Part shown: piece after piece, positions 9,750-17,855 of the stretch
Numbering within the stretch: the stretch's first letter is position 1
How the letters are laid out: each line of letters opens with the position of its first letter
Assembly (NCBI RefSeq): GCF_900103585.1
Contig: NZ_FNHV01000012.1
Span: forward strand, 62,001 to 126,000
Reading direction: 5' to 3'
DNA: 64,000 bases
DNA from: Streptomyces sp. cf386
GTDB taxonomy: Bacteria; Actinomycetota; Actinomycetes; Streptomycetales; Streptomycetaceae
The notes under the pieces: generated by a model
The model's input: only the letters and a program-made list of their open reading frames with translations
Told to the model about the DNA's origin: nothing
The model's database searches: none
Program-made: the position numbers and the translations under genes

Positions 9750-9766
9750 GGCAGGCGGACGGGTCC
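9731..9766. terminator. Bidirectional terminator over the ATPase stop codon
   Basis: A perfect 13-bp inverted repeat, GGACCCGTCCGCC (9731-9743) and GGCGGACGGGTCC (9754-9766), has a 10-nt loop that contains the TGA of the AAA+ gene. The converging CNNM-family gene ends 12 nt away, so both strands can use it. Confidence 0.85.
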
Positions 9767-9777
9767 CGCGGCTCCCG

Positions 9778-10866
9778 CTATCCGGCCAGCACCCCTTCCG
9801 GCTCCCCGCTGCTCACCCGCGGCCCCGTGACCCGCACCTCCGGCAGCTCCCGGTGGGCCGGGTCCCGGACCTCGCCCACCAGCAGTTCCAGTACGTCCTC
9901 CAGCGCGACGAGCCCCAGCACCTTGCCGGACGCGTCGGCCACCTGGGCGAGATGGGTCGCGGCGCGGCGCATGACCGTGAGGGCGTCGTCGAGCGGCAGT
10001 TCCGACCGCAGGGTCGTCATCGGGTGCCACACCTGCTGCGGCACCGCGCGTTCCGACTCCTCCAGGTCGAGTACGTCCTTCACGTGGAGGTAGCCCATGA
10101 AGGCGCCGTTCTCCGCCGCGACCGGGAAGCGGGAGTACCCGGTGCGGGCGGTGAGCGCGACGATCTGGCCCGGGGTGACCGACGGGCTGACCGTGACCAG
10201 GGACTCGCGTGTCAGCAGCACGTCCGTCACCGGGCGGGAGCCCAGTTCCAGGGCGTCCTCCAGACGCTCCTGCTCCTCGGGGTCGAGCAGGCCCGCCTGG
10301 CCGGAGTCCTCGACGAGCCGGTTGAGCTGCTCGCTGGTGAACACCGCCTCGACCTCGTCCTTCGGCTCGACGCGGAAGAGCCGAAGGATGGCCTGCGCGA
10401 CGGCGCCGAGGGCCACGGTGATCGGCCGGCAGAAGCGTGCGAAGTAGACCAGCCCGGGGCTGAGCCACAGCGCGACCTTCTCGGGGGCCGCCATCGCCAG
10501 GTTCTTCGGCAGCATCTCCCCGATGACCAGATGGAAGAAGACCACCGCGGCGAGCGCGATGACATAGGTGAGCGGATGGATCATGCCGTCCGGCAGATGG
10601 ATCCACTCGAACACCGGCTCCAGCAGATGCGCCACCGTCGGCTCGGCGACCGCGCCGAGCGTCAGCGAGCACAGCGTGATGCCGAACTGGGCCGCCGCCA
10701 TCATCTGCGGCAGCCGCTCCAGGCCGTAGAGCACCTGTCGGGCGCGCGCCGTCCCGAGCGGTTCGATCTGGCTGCGGCGGACCGACACGAGGGCGAACTC
10801 GGCGCCCACGAAGAAGCCGTTGGCGAGCACGAGCAGCCCGGCGAAGGCGAGTTGGAGCACGCTCAT
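9778..10866 (-). CDS. CNNM/CorC family (DUF21-CBS) membrane protein
   Basis: 362-aa inner-membrane protein often annotated as hemolysin/TlyC, related to CNNM magnesium transporters. The N-terminal DUF21/CNNM domain has three or four spans (LQLAFAGLLVLANGFFVGAEFALV, FGITLCSLTLGAVAEP, VIALAAVVFFHLVIGEMLPKNLA). A CBS pair follows (from about VTDVLLTRESLVTVSPSVTP to KVLGLVALEDVLELLVGEV). It lacks the full C-terminal CorC_HlyC domain of its partner. Its ATG overlaps the TGA of the upstream paralogue by 4 nt, so the two are translationally coupled and may form a heteromer. The probable role is Mg2+ (or other divalent metal) homeostasis. Confidence 0.88.
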   Translation of the reverse strand: MSVLQLAFAGLLVLANGFFVGAEFALVSVRRSQIEPLGTARARQVLYGLERLPQMMAAAQFGITLCSLTLGAVAEPTVAHLLEPVFEWIHLPDGMIHPLTYVIALAAVVFFHLVIGEMLPKNLAMAAPEKVALWLSPGLVYFARFCRPITVALGAVAQAILRLFRVEPKDEVEAVFTSEQLNRLVEDSGQAGLLDPEEQERLEDALELGSRPVTDVLLTRESLVTVSPSVTPGQIVALTARTGYSRFPVAAENGAFMGYLHVKDVLDLEESERAVPQQVWHPMTTLRSELPLDDALTVMRRAATHLAQVADASGKVLGLVALEDVLELLVGEVRDPAHRELPEVRVTGPRVSSGEPEGVLAG

Positions 10867-12188
10867 CGGGCGACCTCCACCACGGACCCGGTGCGGACCA
10901 GCCGGACGCGCTCGGCGCGGTAGTGGCCGACCCGGCGCACCGACAGCCGCCAGCCCGGCAGCTCGGCCTTGTCACCGACGGCCGGGATGCGTCCGAGCAG
11001 GTCGGCGACGAGTCCGGCGACGGTCTCGTACGGCCCCTCGGGCACATCGAGCCCTATCCGCTGGAGGATGTCGACCCGGCAGCTGCCGTCGGCATCCCAG
11101 GCAGGGCGGCCGTCCTCCGGCTGGGCGGCGGCGAGTTCGGGCAGGTCCTGCCCGTCGTGCTCGTCGCGGACCTCGCCGACGATCTCCTCGACGATGTCCT
11201 CCAGCGTGACCACACCGGCCGTACCGCCGTACTCGTCGACGACGACCGCGATGGGCTGCTCGCTGCGCAGCTGGGCGAGGAGCGGCTGGACCGGCAGGGT
11301 CTCCGGGACCAGCAGCGCCGGGCGGGCGATACGGCCGACCGGGGTGCGCAGTCGGTCACTCGAACGGATCGCCAGCGCGTCCTTCAGATGGACCATGCCG
11401 ACGATCTCGTCGATCTTCTCCCGGTAGACCGGGAAGCGGGACAGACCCGTGGCGCGGGTGAGGTTCACCACATCCTCGGCGGTCGCCGACGACTGCAGCG
11501 CGCTGACCTTCACGCGCGGGGTCATGACGTGCTGCGCGGTCAGTTCGGCGAGCGACAGGGTCCGTACGAAGAGGTCCGCGGTGTCCTGTTCCAGGGCGCC
11601 GGCCTGGGCCGAGTGCCGGGCCAGGGAGACGAGTTCGCCGGGGGTGCGGGCGGAGGCCAGCTCCTCGGTGGGCTCGATGCCCAGGGCGCGCACGAGTCGG
11701 TTGGCGACCGAGTTCAGCCCGGCGATCACCGGGCGGAACAGGCGCGCGAAGACGTGCTGCGGGCCGGCGACGAAGCGCGCGACCTGCATCGGCCGGGACA
11801 CCGCCCAGTTCTTGGGCACCAGCTCGCCGATCACCATCTGCACGGCCGAGGCCAGCAGCATGCCGACGACCACGGCCACTCCGGACACCGCGCCCTCGGG
11901 GATGCCGATCGCGGTGAAGGGGCCGCCCAGCAGCTGCGCCAACGCCGGTTCGGCGAGCATGCCGACGACGAGGGAGGTGATGGTGATGCCGAGTTGGGTG
12001 CCGGAGAGCTGGAAGGACAGTTCCTTGAGTGACTCGACGACACGGTGGGCCCGTCGGTCGCCCTCGGCGGCGGCCTTCTCGGCGTCCGTCGCCTCGACCG
12101 TGACCAGGCCGAACTCGGCGGCCACGAAGAAGCCGTTCGCGAGGATCAGGAGGAACGCGGCTGCCAGAAGCAGCAAGGGGATGGTCAT
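10863..12188 (-). CDS. CNNM/CorC family membrane protein with CorC domain
   Basis: 441-aa paralogue of the next gene and first of the pair. The order is DUF21 transmembrane domain (AAFLLILANGFFVAAEFGLVTV, LGITITSLVVGMLAEP, VIGELVPKNWAVSRP), two CBS repeats (AQHVMTPRVKVSALQ through AVVVDEYGGTAGVVTLEDIVEEIVGEI-like sequence), then a C-terminal CorC_HlyC domain (SCRVDILQRIGLDVPEGPYETVAGLVADLLGRIP). The EYGGTAGVVTLED stretch is the classic signature of this family. Members are implicated in Mg2+/Co2+ efflux or homeostasis at the cytoplasmic membrane. ATGA overlap couples it to the downstream gene. Confidence 0.9.
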   Translation of the reverse strand: MTIPLLLLAAAFLLILANGFFVAAEFGLVTVEATDAEKAAAEGDRRAHRVVESLKELSFQLSGTQLGITITSLVVGMLAEPALAQLLGGPFTAIGIPEGAVSGVAVVVGMLLASAVQMVIGELVPKNWAVSRPMQVARFVAGPQHVFARLFRPVIAGLNSVANRLVRALGIEPTEELASARTPGELVSLARHSAQAGALEQDTADLFVRTLSLAELTAQHVMTPRVKVSALQSSATAEDVVNLTRATGLSRFPVYREKIDEIVGMVHLKDALAIRSSDRLRTPVGRIARPALLVPETLPVQPLLAQLRSEQPIAVVVDEYGGTAGVVTLEDIVEEIVGEVRDEHDGQDLPELAAAQPEDGRPAWDADGSCRVDILQRIGLDVPEGPYETVAGLVADLLGRIPAVGDKAELPGWRLSVRRVGHYRAERVRLVRTGSVVEVAR

Positions 12189-12310
12189 GATGCCGCCGCC
12201 CCGGTATGTCGGGAGGGGGCGGCGCAGGTACTACCGGACGATCCGTCCATCGCTGGAGGGAATCACTCCTCGGATTGCAGGGGGCCTCTGAAGCCCGGTG
12301 GGCACATCAG

Positions 12311-12341
12311 TGGCGGAGGCGCCAGAAATACGCCTCCGCCA
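12311..12341 (-). terminator. Terminator at the end of the rib-his operon
   Basis: TGGCGGAGGC (12311-12320) and GCCTCCGCCA (12332-12341) make a perfect 10-bp stem with an 11-nt loop, 50 nt beyond the stop of the PH-domain gene. It has no U-tract, as is common in Streptomyces. The surrounding 12189-12390 gap shows nothing else clear. Confidence 0.65.
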
Positions 12342-12390
12342 ACAGATTAATCAAGACATGGGGATTTACGGCAGGGTGAACGCCCCTGAG

Positions 12391-12849
12391 TCAGTCCGGT
12401 TGGTCCCCCGGCTCCTTGACGGCCCGGGCTTCGGCCAGGGCCCGCAGGGCGCGTGCGTCGGCGATGGCGTGCTGCTTGGCGATGCCCGGCTGGATGCCGA
12501 GGGCGGGCAGGCTGGTGCCGTCGCTGAGGTTGAGGAACACCCAGGGATCACCCGGGCGGAGGTTCACCTGAACGATCTCGGCCCACTCCAGACGGCGCTT
12601 GGTGGCGATGTTCACGACGGTGACGCCCGACTCGTCGGCGACGACCTTGACCCTGGCCAGCATGGCCAGCACGCCGAACATCAGCGCCGCGGTGAAGATG
12701 AAGCTGAGGCGCTCCCCGGGGCCGAGCTTCTCCAGCAGCAGCGCGACCGCCGTGATGACGACGAAGATCGCGACGCCTGCGGTGAGCAGGACGGCCCGGG
12801 TGCGGCCCGGCCGGAACGTGACGGGCAGGGTGGGCAGTTCGGAGGACAT
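12391..12849 (-). CDS. PH-domain membrane protein
   Basis: 152-aa protein with two N-terminal membrane spans (AVLLTAGVAIFVVITAVALLL and LSFIFTAALMFGVLAMLARV) followed by a short bacterial PH-like beta domain (VVADESGVTVVNIATKRRLEWAEIVQVNL, then DPWVFLNLSDGTSLPALGIQ). This arrangement is a conserved actinobacterial protein family next to hisG, as I recall; its biochemical role is unknown. It starts 19 nt after the hisG stop and is the last gene of the leftward rib-his operon, before the hairpin at 12311-12341. Confidence 0.8.
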   Translation of the reverse strand: MSSELPTLPVTFRPGRTRAVLLTAGVAIFVVITAVALLLEKLGPGERLSFIFTAALMFGVLAMLARVKVVADESGVTVVNIATKRRLEWAEIVQVNLRPGDPWVFLNLSDGTSLPALGIQPGIAKQHAIADARALRALAEARAVKEPGDQPD

Positions 12850-12868
12850 CGGTCTACGGCCCCTCGGC

Positions 12869-13729
12869 TCAGAGGCGGCAGGCGTGGATGGCCGTGGTCA
12901 GGATGGCCCGCGCGCCGATGTCGTACAGGTCGTCCATGATCCGCTGGGCTTCCTTGGCCGGAACCATCGCCCGGACGGCGACCCAGCCCTCGTTGTGCAG
13001 CGGCGAGACGGTCGGCGACTCGAGACCCGGGGTGAGGGCGACGGCCTTCTCCAGCTGCTCGACGCGGCAGTCGTAGTCCATCATCACGTAGGTCCGGGCG
13101 ACCAGGACGCCCTGGAGACGGCGCAGGAACTGCTGAACCTTCGACTCGGCGGCTTCCTCGGCGTCCGCGCCGGTGCGGCGGATGACGACGGCCTCGGACT
13201 TCATGATCGGGTCGCCGACGACCTCCAGGCCGGCGTTGCGCAGCGAGGTGCCCGTCTCGACGACGTCCGCGATGACCTGGGCGACACCCAGCTGGATGGC
13301 GGTCTCGACGGCGCCGTCGAGGTGGACGACGGAGGCGTCGATGCCGTGGTCGGCGAGGTGCTTGGCGACGATGCCCTCGTAGGAGGTGGCGACCGTCTTG
13401 CCGTTCAGGTCCGCCAGGTCGTCGCCGACGATGCCCGGCTTGGTGGCGAAGCGGAAGGTGGAGCGGGCGAAGCCCAGCGGCAGGATCTCCTCGGCGTTGG
13501 CGCCGGAGTCGATCAGCAGGTCGCGGCCGGTGATGCCGATGTCGAGCTGGCCGGAGGAGACGTAGATCGCGATGTCGCGGGGGCGGAGGTAGAAGAACTC
13601 GACCTCGTTCTCCGGGTCGACGATCCGCAGTTCCTTGGACTCGCGGCGCTGCTGGTAGCCGGCCTCATGCAGCATCTCCGCCGCAGGGCCGGACAGGGAA
13701 CCCTTGTTGGGGACGGCGATGCGCAGCAT
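12869..13729 (-). CDS. hisG: ATP phosphoribosyltransferase, long form (HisG)
   Basis: 286-aa HisG, first step of histidine synthesis: ATP plus PRPP gives phosphoribosyl-ATP. The catalytic domains carry LRIAVPNKGSLS at the N-terminus and the PRPP-loop region around VADVVETGTSLRNAGLEVVGD. The last 75 residues (ending DIGARAILTTAIHACRL) are the ACT-like regulatory domain of the long form, which confers histidine feedback inhibition and does not need HisZ. It lies 48 nt after hisE in the same operon. The remaining his genes are elsewhere, as usual in Streptomyces. Confidence 0.96.
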   Translation of the reverse strand: MLRIAVPNKGSLSGPAAEMLHEAGYQQRRESKELRIVDPENEVEFFYLRPRDIAIYVSSGQLDIGITGRDLLIDSGANAEEILPLGFARSTFRFATKPGIVGDDLADLNGKTVATSYEGIVAKHLADHGIDASVVHLDGAVETAIQLGVAQVIADVVETGTSLRNAGLEVVGDPIMKSEAVVIRRTGADAEEAAESKVQQFLRRLQGVLVARTYVMMDYDCRVEQLEKAVALTPGLESPTVSPLHNEGWVAVRAMVPAKEAQRIMDDLYDIGARAILTTAIHACRL

Positions 13730-13777
13730 GAGGTCGGCTTCCTTCGTTCGCTCTGGTGGTGGGTTGGTTGCTGGTGC

Positions 13778-14050
13778 TCAGAGGTGGGCGTAGACGTCGT
13801 CGAGGGAGATCCCGCGGGCGACCATCATCACCTGGACGTGGTAGAGCAGCTGCGAGATCTCCTCGGCAGCCGCTTCCTTGCCCTCGTACTCGGCGGCCAT
13901 CCAGACTTCGGCGGCTTCCTCGACGACCTTCTTGCCGATGGCATGGACGCCGTTCTCGACCAGTTCTGCGGTGCGGGAAGTGGCGGGATCGCCGTGGGCG
14001 GCCTTGTGCTGGAGCTCGGTGAAGAGCTCCTCGAACGTCTTCTTGGACAT
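13778..14050 (-). CDS. hisE: Phosphoribosyl-ATP pyrophosphatase (HisE)
   Basis: 90-aa all-alpha pyrophosphohydrolase for the second step of histidine synthesis, converting phosphoribosyl-ATP to phosphoribosyl-AMP. The MazG-like metal motif is visible as KKVVEEAAEVWMAAEYEG followed by AAAEEISQLLYHVQVMM, giving the expected E-E-x-x-E and E-x-x-D/Q acidic cluster. It is a stand-alone HisE, not fused to HisI. It lies 34 nt after ribH and 48 nt before hisG, joining the riboflavin genes to the histidine genes in one transcriptional unit. Confidence 0.94.
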   Translation of the reverse strand: MSKKTFEELFTELQHKAAHGDPATSRTAELVENGVHAIGKKVVEEAAEVWMAAEYEGKEAAAEEISQLLYHVQVMMVARGISLDDVYAHL

Positions 14051-14084
14051 GGTGACGCTCAGCCTATGCCAATTACTCGATTCG

Positions 14085-14570
14085 TCAGCGCCAGGGTTCG
14101 GATACTGAGCGGAGGGTGGCCGCGGTCGCCACCGCCGCCGTCACCGCCTCGTGCCCCTTGTCCTCGTTGGAGCCCTCGATGCCGGCCCGGTCCAGGGCCT
14201 GCTCCTCGGTGTCGCAGGTCAGCACGCCGAAACCGATCGGCACGCCGGTCTCGACCGACACCTGGGTGAGGCCCTGGGTCACGCCCTGGCAGACGAACTC
14301 GAAATGGGGGGTGCCTCCGCGGATGACGACGCCGAGGGCCACGATCGCGTCGTAGCCGCGCCCCGCGAGGACCTTGGCGACCACCGGGAGTTCCCAGCTG
14401 CCGGGGACCCGGAGCAGGGTCGGCTCGTCGATCCCCAGGTCGTGCAGGGCGCGCAGCGCGCCGTCAACCAAACCGTCCATCACCTTCTCGTGCCACTGCG
14501 CCGCGATGACCGCGACCCGCAGGTCACCCACATTGCGTACGGACAGTTCCGGTGCGCCCTTGCCGCTCAC
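14085..14570 (-). CDS. ribH: 6,7-dimethyl-8-ribityllumazine synthase (RibH)
   Basis: 161-aa lumazine synthase, the penultimate step of riboflavin synthesis, joining 3,4-dihydroxy-2-butanone 4-phosphate to the ribitylamino-uracil. The signatures are VPGSWELPVVAKVLAGRGYDA-type sequence (substrate site), VALGVVIRGGTPHFEFVC with the catalytic His region, and PIGFGVLTCDTEEQALDRAG. The length is that expected for the icosahedral enzyme. The start is GTG at 14570. It is 25 nt downstream of ribBA. Confidence 0.96.
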   Translation of the reverse strand: MSGKGAPELSVRNVGDLRVAVIAAQWHEKVMDGLVDGALRALHDLGIDEPTLLRVPGSWELPVVAKVLAGRGYDAIVALGVVIRGGTPHFEFVCQGVTQGLTQVSVETGVPIGFGVLTCDTEEQALDRAGIEGSNEDKGHEAVTAAVATAATLRSVSEPWR

Positions 14571-14595
14571 GTTCTCAAGTCTCCTCGGTGTGCTC

Positions 14596-15960
14596 TTACT
14601 GGTTGCTGCAGGTGGACAGGGCGGCCTCGGGCGCCGCGTCCAGCCAGGGCAGGTCGTGGCCCATCCGGTCGCGCTTGGTGCGCAGGTACCGGAGGTTGTG
14701 CTCGCCCGCCTGTACGGGCATCGGCTCGCGCTCGGTGACCTTGAGGCCGTGAGCGAGGAGCGCGTCGGACTTGTCGGGGTTGTTGGTCAGCAGGCGCACG
14801 CCGTGCACGCCCAGGTCCGCCAGGATCTGCGCGCCGGCGCCGTAGTCGCGGGCGTCGGCGGGCAGGCCGAGTTCGAGGTTGGCGTCGAGGGTGTCGCGAC
14901 CGCGCTCCTGGAGCTCGTACGCGCGCAGCTTGGACATCAGGCCGATGCCCCGCCCCTCGTGTCCGCGCAGGTAGACGACGACTCCCCGGCCCTCGGCCCG
15001 GATGCGCTCCAGGGCCGCCTCCAGCTGGGGGCCGCAGTCGCAGCGCTGGGAGTGGAAGACGTCGCCGGTGAGGCACTCGGAGTGGACGCGGACGAGCACG
15101 TCCTCGCCGTCGCCGATCTCGCCGTGGACGAGGGCGACATGCTCGACGCCGTCGACGGTGGAGCGGTAGCCGTACGCCGTGAAGGCGCCGTGGGCGGTGG
15201 GCAGGTGGACCTCGGCCTCGCGGCGGACGGTGGGTTCGGCCGTGGGCTCGGACAGGAACGGCTCCTGCTCGGCCGGCTCGGGCGCGGCCTGCTCGCGCAG
15301 TTCGGCGCCGCGGAGGTGGGCGATCAGGTCCTCGATGGAGATGATCGTCAGGCCGTGCTTGCGGGCGAACGGGATCAGCTGGGGCAGCCGCAGCATCTCG
15401 CCGTCCGCGCCGGCGATCTCGACGATGGCGCCGGCCGGGCGCAGGCCCGCGAGCCGGGCCAGGTCGACGGCGGCCTCGGTGTGGCCGTTGCGGACGAGGA
15501 CGCCGCCGGGGCGGGCGCGCAGCGGGAAGATGTGGCCGGGGCGGACGAGGTCCGACGGCTGGGCCTCACCGCTCGCGAGGAGCTGGAGCGTGGTGGCGCG
15601 GTCGGAGGCGGAGATGCCCGTGGTCACCCCGTGCGCGGCGGAGGCGTCCACGGACACCGTGAACGCGGTCTTCATCGACTCGGTGTTGTCGTCGACCATC
15701 TGCGGGAGCCCCAGCCGGTCCAGCTCCTCGGGCTCCATGGGGGCGCAGATCAGGCCGCGGCACTCGCTCATCATGAAGGCGACGATCTCGGGGGTGATCT
15801 TCTCGGCGGCGACGACGAGGTCGCCCTCGTTCTCCCGGTTCTCGTCGTCGACCACCACGATCGGGCGGCCCGCGGCGATGTCGGCGATGGCCTGCTCGAC
15901 GGAGTCGAGCGTGAGGTCCTCCGGACCTTCGGTGCGGTACAGGATCGGTGCCGTGGTCAT
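14596..15960 (-). CDS. ribBA: Bifunctional DHBP synthase/GTP cyclohydrolase II (RibBA)
   Basis: 454-aa fusion. Residues 1 to about 210 form DHBP synthase (DDENRENEGDLVVAAE; ASDRATTLQLL; PGHIFPLRARPGGVLVRNGH), acting on ribulose 5-phosphate. The C-terminal part is GTP cyclohydrolase II, with zinc cysteines in HSECLTGDVFHSQRCDCGPQ and the RGHEGRGIGL motif. Together these supply both precursors of riboflavin. A linker rich in Glu/Pro (around EQAAPEPAEQEPFLSEPTAE) separates the domains. ATG 15960 overlaps the stop of the transporter gene by 4 nt (ATGA), so translation is coupled. Confidence 0.96.
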   Translation of the reverse strand: MTTAPILYRTEGPEDLTLDSVEQAIADIAAGRPIVVVDDENRENEGDLVVAAEKITPEIVAFMMSECRGLICAPMEPEELDRLGLPQMVDDNTESMKTAFTVSVDASAAHGVTTGISASDRATTLQLLASGEAQPSDLVRPGHIFPLRARPGGVLVRNGHTEAAVDLARLAGLRPAGAIVEIAGADGEMLRLPQLIPFARKHGLTIISIEDLIAHLRGAELREQAAPEPAEQEPFLSEPTAEPTVRREAEVHLPTAHGAFTAYGYRSTVDGVEHVALVHGEIGDGEDVLVRVHSECLTGDVFHSQRCDCGPQLEAALERIRAEGRGVVVYLRGHEGRGIGLMSKLRAYELQERGRDTLDANLELGLPADARDYGAGAQILADLGVHGVRLLTNNPDKSDALLAHGLKVTEREPMPVQAGEHNLRYLRTKRDRMGHDLPWLDAAPEAALSTCSNQ

Positions 15961-16598
15961 GCCGGCGCTCCTTCCAGGACGGGCCGCGTGTCCCTGCGGG
16001 AGCGCAGCCACCAGTCGCGCATGCCCCACAGGACGAGTGCGCCGTAGATGACGTAGACGAAGCCTGAGAAGGCGTAGCCGTTGGCGAAGTTGAGGGGGAC
16101 GCCGACCAGGTCGACGAGCAGCCAGGCGAACCAGAACTCGACCATGCCGCGCGCCTGGGCGTACATGGCGACGATGGTGCCGACAAAGATGTAGGCGTCC
16201 GGCCAGGGGTCCCAGGACAGGGTCGGGTACGCCTTGAAGAGCAGCGCCACCGCGACGGTGCCGGCGGCTGCCGCGGCGATCATCGCCCCGCGCTCGCGCC
16301 AGGTGGCGAAGCGTACGGCGATGTGGCCGTCCTCGCCCTGTCCCTTGCCACGCTGCCACTGCCACCAGCCGTACAGCGCGACGACCATGACGACCGCCTG
16401 CTTGCCCGCGCTGCCGGTGAGATGGCCGAAGAAGGCGCCGAAGAGGATCAGGCCGGCCAGGAACTGCACGGGCCAGGTCCAGATGGAGCGCCGCCAGCCG
16501 AGGGCGAGGGCGGCGAGGCCGAAGAGGTTGCCGACCATGTCGGACCAGAGGATGTGCTGGCCGAACAAGACGAACGCCTCGGAGTTCAGCGAGTTCAC
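15957..16598 (-). CDS. PnuC-family transporter, probable vitamin B2 importer
   Basis: 213-aa membrane protein of the PnuC family with about seven spans (for example NLFGLAALALGWRRSIWTWP, QFLAGLILFGAFFGHL, GTVAVALLFKAYPTL). The conserved W-P rich loops (SWDPWPDAYIFVGTIVAMY, YAQARGMVEFWFAWLLVD) fit PnuC. Canonical PnuC carries nicotinamide riboside, but FMN-riboswitch-linked relatives (PnuX type) carry riboflavin. Here the gene sits between ribE and ribBA with 4-nt overlaps on both sides (GTGA at 16595-16598, ATGA at 15957-15960). Riboflavin or a flavin precursor is therefore the likeliest substrate, by context. The start is GTG at 16598. Confidence 0.85.
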   Translation of the reverse strand: MNSLNSEAFVLFGQHILWSDMVGNLFGLAALALGWRRSIWTWPVQFLAGLILFGAFFGHLTGSAGKQAVVMVVALYGWWQWQRGKGQGEDGHIAVRFATWRERGAMIAAAAAGTVAVALLFKAYPTLSWDPWPDAYIFVGTIVAMYAQARGMVEFWFAWLLVDLVGVPLNFANGYAFSGFVYVIYGALVLWGMRDWWLRSRRDTRPVLEGAPA

Positions 16599-17212
16599 TT
16601 GGCCGCCGTCCCTTCCGAGGAGAGGCGGTCGCCCAGCATCCGCTCGACGTACTTGGCGATGACGTCGACCTCGAGGTTGACCGGGTCGCCGGGCTGCTTC
16701 AGGCCGAGCGTGGTCAGGTCGAGGGTGGTGGGGATGAGGCTGACGGTGAAGTAGTCGGGCCCGGCGTCGACGACGGTGAGGCTGATGCCGTCGACGGTGA
16801 TGGAGCCCTTCTCCACGACGTACCGGGAGAGGTCCGCGGGGAGCGAGATCTTCACGATCTCCCAGTTGTCGGAGGGCTTGCGCTCCAGCACCTCGGCGGT
16901 GCCGTCGACGTGTCCCTGCACGATGTGCCCGCCGAGGCGCGCGCCGACGGCGGTGGGGCGTTCGAGGTTGACGCGGGAGCCCGCGGTGAGGACGCCCAGG
17001 CTGGAGCGGTTCAGGGTCTCGGCCATGACGTCGGCGGTGAACTCGTCGCCCTCGTGGTCCACGACCGTGAGGCAGACGCCGTTGACCGCGATGGAGTCGC
17101 CGTGCTTCGCGCCGTCGGTGACGACGGGGCCGCGCACTCGGAAGCGACAGGCGTCGTCGAGGGTCTCGACGGCGGTGATCTCGCCCAGCTCTTCGACGAT
17201 TCCGGTGAACAC
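16595..17212 (-). CDS. ribE: Riboflavin synthase alpha subunit (RibE)
   Basis: 205-aa riboflavin synthase that dismutates two molecules of dimethyl-ribityllumazine. The two internal repeats are plain: VFTGIVEELGEI and GVCLTVVDHEGDEFTADVMAETL in the first half, GHIVQGHVDGTAEVLE and GISLTVVDAGPDYFTVSLIPTTL in the second. The start is GTG at 17212 with AGGAGG eight bases upstream (17221-17226). It is the first gene after the FMN riboswitch, with a 150-nt leader between. Its TGA overlaps the transporter start. Confidence 0.95.
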   Translation of the reverse strand: MFTGIVEELGEITAVETLDDACRFRVRGPVVTDGAKHGDSIAVNGVCLTVVDHEGDEFTADVMAETLNRSSLGVLTAGSRVNLERPTAVGARLGGHIVQGHVDGTAEVLERKPSDNWEIVKISLPADLSRYVVEKGSITVDGISLTVVDAGPDYFTVSLIPTTLDLTTLGLKQPGDPVNLEVDVIAKYVERMLGDRLSSEGTAAK

Positions 17213-17361
17213 TTCCCGGGTCCTCCTGCCACATTGGGGCACGGACTCCGGGGCCTGTCGATGACGACAGAATGTACGAGCAGGGACACCGGGGGCGACG
17301 CCGAACAGAGCTCGCCACATGGACGAACCGATACGGCGGCGCGCACGAATGCCCGCCCGCC

Positions 17362-17488
17362 GCGCACTGCCTCCCATCCGGACTTTAACCGTCGGTCCAG
17401 GAATTTCACCTGGTCAACCGGTCGCTGGAGGCGACCGGGTCGCGGACTGTAACCGCCGGTTCGGACTTTCACCGACCCCGGAGTGCGC
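17362..17488 (-). ncRNA. FMN riboswitch (RFN element)
   Basis: On the minus strand the conserved RFN blocks appear in order: GGGTCGGTGAAAGTCC, then ACCGGCGGTTACAGTCCGCG, then GGTGAAATTCCTGGACCGAC and GGTTAAAGTCCGGATGGGAG. The closing P1 helix is GCGCACT (17482-17488) pairing with AGTGCGC (17362-17368), 127 nt end to end. FMN binding should shut down ribE and the genes behind it, including the PnuC-type transporter. Whether control is by termination or by hiding the ribosome site cannot be decided by eye. Confidence 0.97.
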
Positions 17489-17855
17489 TGCTTCTGGTAC
17501 AGGGCCAGTGTGCCACGCCTGATCGGCGTCCATACGAGCGAACGGTGTGGGGTGGCTCACAGGCTCTCTCACTGGACTTCCCCGGCGAATCGCGGCATCC
17601 CAACTCCCTTGCGTGGAGCCGCTCTTGAGATTGGTCCATACCTATTGACGCTATGGTCTAGTCCTCTCTAGGGTGCGGGGACCTGCGGGAATCTGCGGGA
17701 ACCCCCTCGCCCTATCGGACCTCTTCAAGATCGGACCTCTGCCAGCGGGTCATGCGCGGACCCTGCTCAGACGGCCCGGCGGCGGTGACGACGGCCCTTG
17801 CCCGCCGCCGGGCCTCCCAACTCCCGCCGCCGGCGGCTCTGGCAGGGTGAGGAGC
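17489..17855. other. Intergenic region with a chitinase-type promoter but no chitinase
   Basis: This 367-nt divergent gap separates the riboswitch from the ECF41 gene. Besides the promoter at 17632-17674 it shows no convincing ORF in either strand. From memory, the S. coelicolor gene at this position (SCO1444) is a chitinase; here no GH18 sequence remains. Confidence 0.5.
17632..17674 (+). promoter_or_regulatory. Chitinase-type promoter with two 12-bp direct repeats
   Basis: TGGTCCATACCT (17632-17643) and TGGTCTAGTCCT (17654-17665), 22 nt apart, flank a -35 TTGACG (17645-17650). A -10 TAGGGT follows 18 nt later (17669-17674). Paired repeats of the form TGGTCnnGACCT around the -35 are known from Streptomyces chi promoters, where they mediate chitin induction and glucose repression; they also resemble DasR sites. 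The next gene downstream is an ECF sigma factor, not a chitinase. Confidence 0.6.
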
